The translations under genes were made by a program, and so were the position numbers. From Comamonas kerstersii (GTDB taxonomy: Bacteria > Pseudomonadota > Gammaproteobacteria > Burkholderiales > Burkholderiaceae_C), in contig NZ_VZOT01000002.1 in assembly GCF_008801935.1 (NCBI RefSeq), positions 310,001 to 374,000 of the forward strand: a stretch of DNA of 64,000 nucleotides, in the 5' to 3' direction. A model generated the notes under the pieces. The model made no database searches. It was not told where the DNA came from and worked only from the letters and a program-made list of their open reading frames with translations. Shown piece after piece: positions 1 through 8,096 of the stretch. Each line of letters opens with the position of its first letter. Within the stretch, counting starts at the first letter, position 1.

Positions 1-1
1 C

Positions 2-913
2 ATCATTGAAATGGTTGCAGCGAGGCAGCCATTGAAAGTATTTCTGAAGTCCATTCGTATCAATAACTGGACCAAGAATGCATTGATTTTTCTTCCCCTG
101 CTGGCGGCCCATTGCCTGGAAGTACCTGCCTGGACCCAGGCACTGCTGGCATTTCTGGCCTTTGGCCTGTGCGCATCCGGCACGTACCTGATCAATGACC
201 TGCTGGACATTCCCAACGACCGCAGTCACCCGATCAAATCCAAGCGCCCCCTGGCTTCTGGCCGCATGCCTGTTCTGCAGGGCTGCGCACTGTCCGCTCT
301 CTTGCTGGCAGCAGCGGCCGTGACAGCCCTCTCTCTGTCGCCTGCCTTCTTTCTGACCCTGCTGATCTATACGGCGCTGACACTCTCCTACTCCGTCAAG
401 CTCAAGAAAATCGCTATTCTGGATATTCTTGTGCTGGCCTTTCTCTACACCATCCGCATTATTGCTGGCGGGGTTGCATCGAATATTCAAATTTCCAAAT
501 GGCTGCTGGCAATTTCTATTTTTGTCTTTATCAGCCTGGCACTGGCCAAACGCTGTGCAGAAATCACTCGCATCAAAAATGCAGGTCTGGCGAAAATTCA
601 AGGCAGAGGCTACTCCATCGATGACCTTGAAACCGTCAGAAGCATGGGCATTGCCAGCGGCTTCATGAGTGCGCTGGTACTGGCGCTCTACATAGAAAGT
701 CCTACCAGTTTTATTAACTACAATTTGCCCGAACTTCTGTGGATCACTCCAGCGATATTTTTGGCATGGATCATGAGAATCTGGATCAAAACCGGAAGAA
801 ACGAGCTCACTGGTGAAGATCCCCTGCAGTTTTCCCTGAAAGACAAACCCAGCTGGATCTGCCTTTCCCTGATTTTCATATTCGCAAGCATTGCCATGGT
901 CGGAGAAGCATGA
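2..913 (+). CDS. UbiA-family polyprenyl-phosphate transferase (DPPR synthase-like), 5' end probably outside window
   Basis: Integral membrane prenyltransferase of the UbiA superfamily. Counting from the ATG at base 11, residues about 62-85 carry the Asp-rich motif NDLLDIPNDR followed by KSKRPLASG, and about eight hydrophobic segments follow. The pattern and the LKSIRINNWTKN start fit the decaprenyl-phosphate phosphoribosyltransferase group, which moves phosphoribose onto polyprenyl phosphate. The reading frame is open upstream of the ATG to the window edge, and many proteobacterial homologues have an N-terminal HAD domain, so the true start is probably outside the window. If the ATG at 11 is real, the protein is 300 aa, close to stand-alone DPPR synthases. 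It overlaps the next gene by 4 bases (ATGA), indicating an operon with the SMR protein and glycosyltransferase. The exact substrate is inference. Confidence 0.78.
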   Translation: MIEMVAARQPLKVFLKSIRINNWTKNALIFLPLLAAHCLEVPAWTQALLAFLAFGLCASGTYLINDLLDIPNDRSHPIKSKRPLASGRMPVLQGCALSALLLAAAAVTALSLSPAFFLTLLIYTALTLSYSVKLKKIAILDILVLAFLYTIRIIAGGVASNIQISKWLLAISIFVFISLALAKRCAEITRIKNAGLAKIQGRGYSIDDLETVRSMGIASGFMSALVLALYIESPTSFINYNLPELLWITPAIFLAWIMRIWIKTGRNELTGEDPLQFSLKDKPSWICLSLIFIFASIAMVGEA

Positions 914-1281
914 ATTTTTTTACCTACGTCATCGCGCTGGTATGCATTGCCATGTCATCACTCGCCCAGATTGCCATGAAATATGGCATGAGCGCAGGCC
1001 GTGCAGACAGCAGCGACCTCAAATCCATCTATTTACAGGCATTGCTGAACTCTTATGTCTGGCTAGGCATCGGCTTTTATGGCCTGAGCGCAGTCATCTG
1101 GCTGTGGGTACTTTCACGGCTGCCGGTGAGCGTTGCCTACCCCATGGTCAGCCTGGGTTTTATTCTGACCATGCTGATCGGCAAGTTTTTCCTGCATGAA
1201 AACGTGAGCTGGCAGGCCGCTCTAGGTGGCGCCTTGATTCTTATTGGCGTCACACTGATTGCAAGCACCCATCGGATTTAA
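910..1281 (+). CDS. SMR/EamA-type small transporter, ArnE/ArnF-like
   Basis: A 123-residue protein with four predicted membrane helices and an SMR-like layout (early helix with IALVCIAMSSLAQIAMKYG, terminal helix GGALILIGVTLIAS). This resembles ArnE/ArnF, the subunits that flip undecaprenyl-phosphate-aminoarabinose, more than drug-exporting EmrE, because the conserved EmrE glutamate in helix 1 is absent. It lies between a polyprenyl-phosphate transferase and a GT39/GT83 glycosyltransferase and overlaps the former by 4 bases. A role in moving a polyprenyl-phosphate sugar to the periplasmic face is therefore plausible. The family call is firm; the substrate is inference. Confidence 0.75.
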   Translation: MNFFTYVIALVCIAMSSLAQIAMKYGMSAGRADSSDLKSIYLQALLNSYVWLGIGFYGLSAVIWLWVLSRLPVSVAYPMVSLGFILTMLIGKFFLHENVSWQAALGGALILIGVTLIASTHRI

Positions 1282-1282
1282 T

Positions 1283-2815
1283 ATGAACAGCAATACTTAT
1301 AAAAATCTATTCATAAAAATATTCTGCATCACACTGCTGGTCAAAATATTCCTTGCCTACTTCACGCCCATGACGGGGGATGAGGCATTTTTTTATCAGT
1401 GGGGGGTATTTCCTGCCGCTGGATATTCCGACCACCCTCCCATGGTGGGCTGGCTGATTTTCCTGCTGCGCATGCTGGGTGAGCACCCACTGATTCTGCG
1501 TGCATTCACCGTGCTGCTCACCAGCATCATTGGCCTGGGCATTGTCCTGCTGTGCCAGAAAACCCTGGATCAAAAATACCAGGCACATGCCTGGCTGATT
1601 GGTGCGCTGTATCTGTGCCTGCCATGGTCCTGGCTGTTCTTCATGGTCACCACAGATACCACGCTGGTGTTGTTCATGTTCTGCTCCGGGCTGGTGTACA
1701 TGTTGGCAGACCGACAGGCATCTGACTCCAAGGCGCTGGTACTTTATGCCTTGTGCGGTATCTTGCTGGGCCTGGCCTTCCTGTCCAAGTACTTCTCTGC
1801 ACTGCTTGGATTTGCGTTTGCCATTCACTGCCTGCTTTTCCGACGCAAGCGCCTCTGGGCCCCATTTGTGATTCTGGCCTTCGCCCTGCCCGCCATCTGC
1901 TTCAACCTGTGGTTCAACGCCACACACGGCTGGAGCAACATCATGTTCAATGTGTTTAACCGCAATCAGGACAAGCAATGGTCCATCGGCACGCTCATTG
2001 GATACATCGCCATGGTGGTGTACATCATTACACCCTGGACGATTTTTTATGCTTTCAAGAGCAAAAAAACATTCGCCACCGACAAGAAGCTGGTGTACAG
2101 CGCGCTGGCGCTGTGGAGCGTGCCTTTTGCGCTGTTCCTGGTGCTGAGCATCAAGCGATCGATTGGCCTGCACTGGGTCATTGGCTTCGTGCCATTTTTC
2201 ATGATCTGGGCAGCCTACCGCCTGCACACCGAGCATCTGCAAAAATCCATCAAGTGGACGATTTATCTGTCTATCCCCCACTTTTTGATTTTTCTGACCA
2301 TTTTGTTTGCGCCCATGAGCTTCTGGGGCAAATTCAATCTCCAGCACAAGGCCGTATTCCTGCACAAGGCAGACCAGATTACCCAGAACCTGGAAAGCTC
2401 GCTGCCCGCCGATGGCGTCATCATGGCCTACGCATACAGCCCCGCAGCAACCCTTGCCTTCTATCACAAGGCATATGTACCGGTTTTTGGGGAAGGCAAG
2501 TTCCACTCCAGACAGGATGACCAGATCATTGACTTCAAGGATTTTGCGGGCAAGACCATTCGCATCTACACGGGCAGGCAGCAAAATCATGATTTCTACA
2601 AGGCATATTTCGATGAAATACAGCCTCAAACCATGCAGGTGGATGGTGTCGATTTCTATTTTGTTGATGGCACCAACTTCAATTTCGAAAAGTACCGGGA
2701 TACCGTGCTGAAATCCGTGGCCCAGAAGTACCACAACGCTCCCAGCTGGCTGCCGAATCTGGGTGATCCATACTGCGAACGCTATGGCTTCGATTTCTGT
2801 TCACCACAGAAATAA
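1283..2815 (+). CDS. GT39/GT83-family membrane glycosyltransferase (ArnT/PMT-like)
   Basis: A 510-residue polytopic protein. After the first membrane helix it has a periplasmic-loop motif, TGDEAFFYQWG then YSDHPP, with the acidic residue expected to act as base in C-type glycosyltransferases that use polyprenyl-phosphate sugars. About ten to twelve hydrophobic segments follow, then a soluble C-terminal domain from about residue 360. ATG at 1283 is preferred over TTG at 1259, which would overlap the upstream gene by 23 bases and add a non-hydrophobic leader. It is the last gene of the polyprenyl sugar operon and is followed by a terminator hairpin. Its acceptor (lipid A, glycan or pilin) cannot be told from sequence. 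Confidence 0.8.
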   Translation: MNSNTYKNLFIKIFCITLLVKIFLAYFTPMTGDEAFFYQWGVFPAAGYSDHPPMVGWLIFLLRMLGEHPLILRAFTVLLTSIIGLGIVLLCQKTLDQKYQAHAWLIGALYLCLPWSWLFFMVTTDTTLVLFMFCSGLVYMLADRQASDSKALVLYALCGILLGLAFLSKYFSALLGFAFAIHCLLFRRKRLWAPFVILAFALPAICFNLWFNATHGWSNIMFNVFNRNQDKQWSIGTLIGYIAMVVYIITPWTIFYAFKSKKTFATDKKLVYSALALWSVPFALFLVLSIKRSIGLHWVIGFVPFFMIWAAYRLHTEHLQKSIKWTIYLSIPHFLIFLTILFAPMSFWGKFNLQHKAVFLHKADQITQNLESSLPADGVIMAYAYSPAATLAFYHKAYVPVFGEGKFHSRQDDQIIDFKDFAGKTIRIYTGRQQNHDFYKAYFDEIQPQTMQVDGVDFYFVDGTNFNFEKYRDTVLKSVAQKYHNAPSWLPNLGDPYCERYGFDFCSPQK

Positions 2816-2903
2816 GCATGCTTGTGGCTGTCACCCTGCATCCAGGGTGAAGCTGCTGCGCAGCAGCCGACCAGCACACATCGCGCCCATCTGCCCCCCC
2901 CTG

Positions 2904-2931
2904 AAGCGCCTTGCCTGCAGGGCGCTTTTTT
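2904..2931 (+). terminator. Rho-independent terminator after glycosyltransferase
   Basis: Stem AGCGCC/GGCGCT with a 9- to 10-base loop, followed by T6. It lies 90 bases past the glycosyltransferase stop. Confidence 0.7.
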
Positions 2932-3003
2932 ACGCTCTTTATCGTGCTCAACCTGCGCTTTGCGCCATGCACAGCACAAGGCTGCCGCCGACTCATCAGG
3001 CAC

Positions 3004-3034
3004 AAAAAAAGCCACCTCACAGCAGTGAGGTGGC
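3004..3034 (-). terminator. Rho-independent terminator for the ion channel gene
   Basis: Perfect 10-bp stem GCCACCTCAC/GTGAGGTGGC at 3011-3034 with a 4-base loop. Read on the minus strand it is followed by T7 (plus-strand A7 at 3004-3010). It ends the transcript of the minus-strand channel gene at 3146-3892. The rest of the 2816-3145 gap holds only this hairpin and the preceding terminator. Confidence 0.85.
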
Positions 3035-3145
3035 AAGCAGTTACAAGCGTTCTCGGGTAATCCCCACCCGATGGCTGCACTATATCTCAAAATACTTAAC
3101 TTTCAGTAATTACTGAAATTAAGGAAGACAGAGTGCCGCAGGGCT

Positions 3146-3892
3146 TTACTGTGCCTGCCCTTCCTGCTCGATACGGCTCTGGTTCATGCGCTGCACCAGT
3201 GAGGTGATGTAGACGGTAAAGATAGGAAACACCGTCATGCCAACAGTAGCCAGCACAGCCGTTGCGACCTTGCCCAGAACGGTCACTGGGACAATGTTCG
3301 AGCCCACCGTAGTCACCGTCATGGACGCCCACCACAAGGCATCGTAGTAACTGCTCACCAGCGGGTTGATGCCCCCTTCGAACACAAAAAACACCAGGGT
3401 AAAAAAGTACACCACGGAGAAAAAGCTCACCAGGTACGCAATAAAAAGACCTGTGAGCTTGTTGCTCACCACCATCTTGACCAGCACGATCAGGGCCGCG
3501 CCACCGCGCATGATGGGGAGGAACTTGAGCAGATACTGCGCCTCGTTGGAAAACGACAGTGCAAAAAAATCGATCAGGCTCAAGTACGGCACAGACAGCA
3601 GAATCAGCAGAAAGTGTCTGAAGAAAAAGCGCATCTTCTTGGGTGCCAGCGCCATCAGCAAGAAGATGTCCAGCAGAAAGTACACGCACACCCACAACTG
3701 CACGCGGGCATAGATCGACCCTTCCAGAAACACCTGACCGGAAAAAGCTTCCAGCGAGATGCTGACAATCAGCACCAGCGCCGCAATCACACCCAGCAGG
3801 TTGAGCACGCGTGCCACATGCACGCGCCAGGAGCTGTCACCAGGCGGTGAAGGTGGGGTTTCAGGTACGGCGGCAGCAGTCACATCAGTCAT
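3146..3892 (-). CDS. Ion channel protein with K+ channel-type pore loop and altered selectivity filter
   Basis: A 248-residue membrane protein. Hydrophobic segments lie at about 32-47, 62-82, 90-112 and 148-172, then a re-entrant pore loop and a last helix at about 205-233. The pore loop reads ALWWASMTVTTVGSN, matching the two-TM/six-TM potassium channel pore, but the filter is TTVGSN (residues 194-199) where K+ channels normally have TxGYGD. The chosen start (3892) gives a short cytoplasmic N-terminus of Pro/Ala; the longer reading frame to 4018 has no hydrophobic or conserved content. It reads as a voltage-gated-like ion transporter without a clear S4 arginine ladder. Ion selectivity is uncertain. 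Confidence 0.75.
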   Translation of the reverse strand: MTDVTAAAVPETPPSPPGDSSWRVHVARVLNLLGVIAALVLIVSISLEAFSGQVFLEGSIYARVQLWVCVYFLLDIFLLMALAPKKMRFFFRHFLLILLSVPYLSLIDFFALSFSNEAQYLLKFLPIMRGGAALIVLVKMVVSNKLTGLFIAYLVSFFSVVYFFTLVFFVFEGGINPLVSSYYDALWWASMTVTTVGSNIVPVTVLGKVATAVLATVGMTVFPIFTVYITSLVQRMNQSRIEQEGQAQ

Positions 3893-4096
3893 GGATTTCA
3901 AAGAATTCGCACAAGCGCTGGCACGGCAAACCAGCGCATCACTCAGCCCCTCATGGGCAAAGCACTGACTGTAGTGCCTTTGCTCGACCAGCGTGCGCTC
4001 GCACCATGGGATGTGCACGCCCTTTCTGTGTATGAGCTGCGCTCAGGACTTCTCCTGGCACTGACAGACCAGCACTACCGGGCGAATCCCGCCAGC

Positions 4097-4124
4097 TTTA
4101 CTGGTGTAGCAAAGCTGGGACAAT
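4097..4124 (+). promoter_or_regulatory. Possible promoter for xthA
   Basis: TTTACT at 4097-4102 and GACAAT at 4119-4124, 16-bp spacer, about 70 bases before the xthA start. This is pattern matching only. The rest of the 303-bp gap 3893-4195 shows no gene. Confidence 0.35.
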
Positions 4125-4195
4125 CGGCGTTTTCGTCCCTGGCTGCTGTGCACTGCCTGCACGGCAGCACCAGCTATTGATCAAGAAGCACGCCC

Positions 4196-4972
4196 ATGAA
4201 ATTTGCCACCTGGAACATCAACTCCCTGAACGTTCGCCTCCCGCAGTTGCTGGACTGGCTGCAGGTCAATCCGGTGGATGCCATCGGGCTGCAGGAGCTC
4301 AAGCTCACAGACGATAAATTTCCCTTTGCCGAACTGGAAGCGGCTGGCTATCAGGCTGTCAGCCATGGTCAGAAGACTTATAACGGCGTCGCCATTCTGA
4401 GCCGTCACCCTGTTCGCGATGTGGTGCGCAACATTCCCGGCTTTGACGATGAGCAGGCACGCGTGATTGCCGCCACACTGGACACACCACAGGGCGAAGT
4501 GCGCCTGATCAACTGCTACTTTGTCAACGGCCAGGCCCCTGATTCCGAAAAGTTTGCCTACAAGCTGCGTTGGCTGGCGGCGCTGCATGCCTTTGTGCAG
4601 GCTGAAATGGCCCAGCATCCCCAGCTGCTGCTGGTGGGTGACTTCAACGTAGCCCCCGAAGACCGTGATTCTTTCGACCCCGAAGGCCTGCGCGGCACCA
4701 TCCACCACACCCCCGAAGAGCGCGCACACTTCCAGAGCTTGCTGGACCTGGGCCTGACCGATGCCTTCCGCATGTTCGAGCAGCCAGAAAAGAGCTTTTC
4801 CTGGTGGGACTACCGCATGCTCGGTTTCCAGAAAAACCGCGGCCTGCGCATTGACCACATTCTGGTGAGTGAGGCACTGAAGGCCAGAACCACAGCCTGC
4901 GTGGTGGACCGCGCCCCCCGCAAGAACAAGCAACCCAGTGACCATGCACCCGTGGTCGTGACCATGGGCTGA
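4196..4972 (+). CDS. xthA: Exodeoxyribonuclease III (AP endonuclease)
   Basis: A 258-residue member of the EEP (exonuclease-endonuclease-phosphatase) fold, expected length for bacterial exonuclease III. Visible motifs: TWNINSLNVR at the N-terminus, the metal-binding glutamate in LQELKLTD (about residue 34), GDFNVAPEDRDSF with the catalytic Asp-Asn pair, and the C-terminal LRIDHILVS and SDHAPV with the catalytic histidine. It cleaves DNA 5' of abasic sites and degrades duplex DNA from 3' ends in base-excision repair. It appears monocistronic, with a strong terminator just behind it. Confidence 0.95.
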   Translation: MKFATWNINSLNVRLPQLLDWLQVNPVDAIGLQELKLTDDKFPFAELEAAGYQAVSHGQKTYNGVAILSRHPVRDVVRNIPGFDDEQARVIAATLDTPQGEVRLINCYFVNGQAPDSEKFAYKLRWLAALHAFVQAEMAQHPQLLLVGDFNVAPEDRDSFDPEGLRGTIHHTPEERAHFQSLLDLGLTDAFRMFEQPEKSFSWWDYRMLGFQKNRGLRIDHILVSEALKARTTACVVDRAPRKNKQPSDHAPVVVTMG

Positions 4973-4986
4973 TGCCTGAATTGCAC

Positions 4987-5009
4987 GCCGCTGTTTCAGC
5001 GGCTTTTTT
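4987..5009 (+). terminator. Rho-independent terminator after xthA
   Basis: Stem GCCGCTG/CAGCGGC with a TTT loop followed by T6, 14 bases past the xthA stop. Confidence 0.85.
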
Positions 5010-5038
5010 GCGCCTGCTTGTGAGAATGTGCTGATTTC

Positions 5039-6286
5039 GTGACCGCCCGCCCTGCCCTGTTTCGTAACGCTGCCCTGCAGCAGCCTGGTTTTCTGCCTTT
5101 TCTGTCCGCACGCCTGCTAGGGTTGTTTGCCCAGCAGATGCAGGCCGTGGTCGTCGCCTGGCAGGTGTATGACATCACACGCGATCCGCTGTCACTGGCC
5201 TATGTGGGGCTGGCGCAGTTCCTGCCCATGTTGCTGCTCCTGATACCGGCGGGTGATCTGGCCGACCGCATGAGCCGCAAGCGCATGCTGGCCGCCAGCT
5301 GGGCACTGGCTTGCGTCTGCGCTGCACTGCTGCTGTGGCTGAGCACACTGGGGGTGCGTGGTGTGGGCGGCATCTATGCCGTACTGGTGCTGTTTGGCTG
5401 CAGCCGCGCCTTTACCGGCCCAGCCATGCAAAGCCTGCTGCCGCAGATCGTGCCCCGTGCGTATCTGGCGCAGGCGCTGGCTACCAACAGCATGATCATG
5501 CGCACCGGAGCCATTGCGGCTCCCGTGCTGGGTGGCGTGCTGTACGGCCTGGGCGGTGGAGAACTGACCTATGGCGTGTGCGCCATGGCCCTGGCCCTGG
5601 CCGTTGTGCTGCTGTGGCGCGTGCCGGTGCGCTACGCCGCAGCGCGCCAGCCACTGCAGGGCACGATGTGGCTGCGTGCACGCGATGGGATACGCTTTAT
5701 TCGCAGCCACCCGATTGTGCTGGGCACCATCTCGCTGGACCTGTTTGCCGTGCTGCTTGGCGGTGTGATTGCCCTGCTGCCCGTCTATGCCAAGGAAGTG
5801 CTGCATGCCGGGCCGGAAGGCCTGGGCATCCTGCGCGCCAGCATGTCCGTGGGTGAGGTGCTCATGGGCCTGTGGCTGAGCAGCCGCCCCATCAATCAAC
5901 GTGTAGGCAAGGTGATGTTTGCGGCAGTTGCCGTGTTTGGCGTGGCCAATCTGGTTTTCTCACTCTCGCACTGGTTCTGGCTGTCTGCAGCCATGCTGGC
6001 GATTGCTGGCGCAGCAGATATGGTGAGTGTGTACATACGCTCATCGCTGGTGCAGTTCTCTACCCCTGACACCATGCGCGGGCGCGTCAACGCCGTCAAC
6101 ATGCTGTTTATCAGCTCCAGCAACGAGCTGGGCGAATTCCGCGCTGGGGCCATGGCTGCAGGCATTGGCGCTGTGCCAGCAGCCATCGTAGGCAGCATCT
6201 GCACGCTGGGCGTGGTGGGCACCTGGATGCTGTGGTTCAAGCCTTTGCGCGAGGTAAATAAACTAGAAGATGCATCGAGTCTGTAA
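5039..6286 (+). CDS. MFS transporter, EntS/MFS_3-type exporter
   Basis: A 415-residue protein with twelve predicted hydrophobic segments. The A-motif-like loop between helices 2 and 3 is visible as GDLADRMSRKRML (about residues 72-84). A second region, SSSNELGEFRAG near residue 360, is typical of the MFS_3 group that includes the enterobactin exporter EntS. The start is GTG at 5039; no ATG lies near the hydrophobic N-terminus. Transported compound unknown. It follows the xthA terminator and precedes a lipoprotein gene in the same direction. Confidence 0.82.
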   Translation: MTARPALFRNAALQQPGFLPFLSARLLGLFAQQMQAVVVAWQVYDITRDPLSLAYVGLAQFLPMLLLLIPAGDLADRMSRKRMLAASWALACVCAALLLWLSTLGVRGVGGIYAVLVLFGCSRAFTGPAMQSLLPQIVPRAYLAQALATNSMIMRTGAIAAPVLGGVLYGLGGGELTYGVCAMALALAVVLLWRVPVRYAAARQPLQGTMWLRARDGIRFIRSHPIVLGTISLDLFAVLLGGVIALLPVYAKEVLHAGPEGLGILRASMSVGEVLMGLWLSSRPINQRVGKVMFAAVAVFGVANLVFSLSHWFWLSAAMLAIAGAADMVSVYIRSSLVQFSTPDTMRGRVNAVNMLFISSSNELGEFRAGAMAAGIGAVPAAIVGSICTLGVVGTWMLWFKPLREVNKLEDASSL

Positions 6287-6398
6287 GATAAAAGCCATAG
6301 ATGCATTTTTTTACAAAAAATGATTGTTAAAAACCACAGTCTCCGTACATATTCAGCAGTCTGAATCCGTTCTTCGCTTTCCGAAACATCTGACTGTT

Positions 6399-6899
6399 AT
6401 GCGCTGTGTGCTGAGAGGTATGGGTATCCTGGGTTTGTGTGCATGTCTATCTGCCTGCAATGAGTTGCATGAGCGCTTAGGGGGCTACCCCACGCGGGAT
6501 ACAGCGATCAATCTCGAAACAGCCACCCCCAACCAGATTGCAGATGCCCTGAGCCAGATGGCCCGCATCTCTACCGTGGGCGATGACTGGGAGTTCCTCG
6601 ACCCCGCAGACATGTGCACCGTGCATGTCATCGACAAGTCTGGCAAGCACAGCCGCCCACTCAATCTGCGCAATGCGGAATTTGCGCTGCACCGCGACCA
6701 GCAAAGCCAGCGCTACTACGCCACCATGCAGCATGGCGACACCGTGGTCACTGACAACGAGCGACACCCGCTGCGCCTGTTTGAAGGCACGGCCTACCAC
6801 GATGTGTTCTTTGCCGAAGGCTATCTGCGTGCGCTGGCAGACCGCTGCGAGCGCAGCCGCCAGCTGCAGGCCCAGAACCAGCACACCAGCAACTCCTGA
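6399..6899 (+). CDS. Hypothetical lipoprotein
   Basis: With start at ATG 6399 the 166-residue product begins MRCVLRGMGILGLCACLSAC, a short basic N-region, hydrophobic core and lipobox LSAC, so the protein should be lipidated on Cys20 and anchored in the envelope. The mature part is soluble, mixed charge, with no motif I recognise. The longer frame from 6324 would place the signal peptide internally and is rejected. A degenerate copy of the local palindromic repeat lies behind the gene. Confidence 0.7.
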   Translation: MRCVLRGMGILGLCACLSACNELHERLGGYPTRDTAINLETATPNQIADALSQMARISTVGDDWEFLDPADMCTVHVIDKSGKHSRPLNLRNAEFALHRDQQSQRYYATMQHGDTVVTDNERHPLRLFEGTAYHDVFFAEGYLRALADRCERSRQLQAQNQHTSNS

Positions 6900-6908
6900 C
6901 TACTCAAT

Positions 6909-6957
6909 TCATAGCTTTCAGCGCAGTATTAATAAGCCTTAGAGCCATTTTTTATGC
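6909..6957. repeat. Degenerate/partial copy of the TAGCTGC-AGCGCT palindromic repeat family
   Basis: CATAGCTTTCAGCGC at the left end matches the left arm of the full copies at 10031, 26991, 28549, 42263 and 54059; the right half is short (TAAGCCTTAGAGCC then T6). Like the other copies it lies directly behind a coding region. Confidence 0.5.
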
Positions 6958-6962
6958 ATAAA

Positions 6963-7002
6963 CAAAGCCCGCAGTTCCGCCAGGAACTGCGGGCTTTGTT
7001 TT
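6963..7002. terminator. Bidirectional terminator between lipoprotein gene and ddh
   Basis: Perfect 16-bp stem (6963-6978 with 6983-6998, CAAAGCCCGCAGTTCC arm), 4-base loop, T-rich run after it on the plus strand and on the minus strand. It serves the convergent genes on either side. Confidence 0.85.
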
Positions 7003-7022
7003 AGGCGGCCAGCCGCTGTGCC

Positions 7023-8021
7023 TTACAGCGCTTCCTTGCGCAGCTGCTCGGCGCTCTTGGGCGAAAGCCAGCCAGGAGCCACATCAAACACGGTCTTGGC
7101 GCCGGTCATGCCCCACTGCTTCATGCGATGCACGGCACGGGCGTAAGCCACCAATACGCTGGAGGTGAACTCAGGGTTGCTGTCCAGCTGCAGACGGTAC
7201 TCAATGACCTGCTTGTTCTGCTCGGTCGTATTGCCGCTGCGGATCACAAAACCGCCATGGGGCATGGCGCTGTGCTGTTCCTTGAGTTCTTCGGCGCTGA
7301 TGAAGTTGACCGTGGTGTCGTACTCATCAAAGTAGTGCGGCATGGTCACGATGGCCTGGCGCACGGTTTCAGCGTCTGCGCCTTCGGCCAGCACCACGTA
7401 GCAGTGACGCTCGTGTTTCTGGCGGGTAGTCAGCGCGGGGCGTGTGCCGCTGCGCACGGCTTCCACAGCAGCTTCCACGGGGATGGTGTACTGCACGCCG
7501 CCTGCCACGCCGGGAATGCGGCGGATGGCATCCGAGTGCCCCTGGCTCAGGCCCTTGCCCCAGAAGGTATAGGTTGCGCCATCGGGCAGCAGGGACTCGC
7601 CCATGATGCGGTTGATGGAGAACATGCCGGGGTCCCAGCCAGCGGAAATCAGGGCTGTGGTCTGCCCCGCCTGGGCTGCAGCATCCACGGCCGCAAAGTG
7701 CTCGGGAATGCGAGCGTGGGTGTCAAAGCTGTCCACAATGCAGAACTTGGCTGCCAGCGCGGGCGACTGCACGGGCAGATCGTCCTTGGAACCACCGCAC
7801 AGCACCAGTACGTCGATGCGGTCGGCATGGCTGTCCAGATCTGCCATCGAGAACACGGGCGTGCCTTCAAACAAAGGCTTGAGCTGTGCAGGATCGCGGC
7901 GGGTGTAGATGCCAGCGACCACCATGTCGGGGTTCTTGGCCACAGCGTTTTCCACACCACGGCCCAAATTGCCATAACCAACCACGCCAATGCGGATCGG
8001 GTTCGCCTGCTTTGTCGTCAT
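7023..8021 (-). CDS. ddh: meso-diaminopimelate D-dehydrogenase
   Basis: A 332-residue NADP-dependent oxidoreductase. The Rossmann motif GVVGYGNLGRGV is at about residues 12-23, followed by YTRRDP, the loop that binds the 2'-phosphate of NADP. Characteristic downstream segments are DSFDTHARIP, SAGWDPGMFSINR and GKGLSQGHSDAIRR. The enzyme makes meso-DAP directly from tetrahydrodipicolinate and ammonia, a one-step lysine/peptidoglycan route that is patchily distributed in bacteria. It stands alone between a bidirectional terminator and a divergent-facing promoter region, with no dap genes adjacent. Confidence 0.93.
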   Translation of the reverse strand: MTTKQANPIRIGVVGYGNLGRGVENAVAKNPDMVVAGIYTRRDPAQLKPLFEGTPVFSMADLDSHADRIDVLVLCGGSKDDLPVQSPALAAKFCIVDSFDTHARIPEHFAAVDAAAQAGQTTALISAGWDPGMFSINRIMGESLLPDGATYTFWGKGLSQGHSDAIRRIPGVAGGVQYTIPVEAAVEAVRSGTRPALTTRQKHERHCYVVLAEGADAETVRQAIVTMPHYFDEYDTTVNFISAEELKEQHSAMPHGGFVIRSGNTTEQNKQVIEYRLQLDSNPEFTSSVLVAYARAVHRMKQWGMTGAKTVFDVAPGWLSPKSAEQLRKEAL

Positions 8022-8096
8022 AGACCAACTTCCTTTTCCAAACTACCAATTCCGGCAGCAGAGCTCGTCTCTGCCGCCACTTGTTCCTGCACAGCT

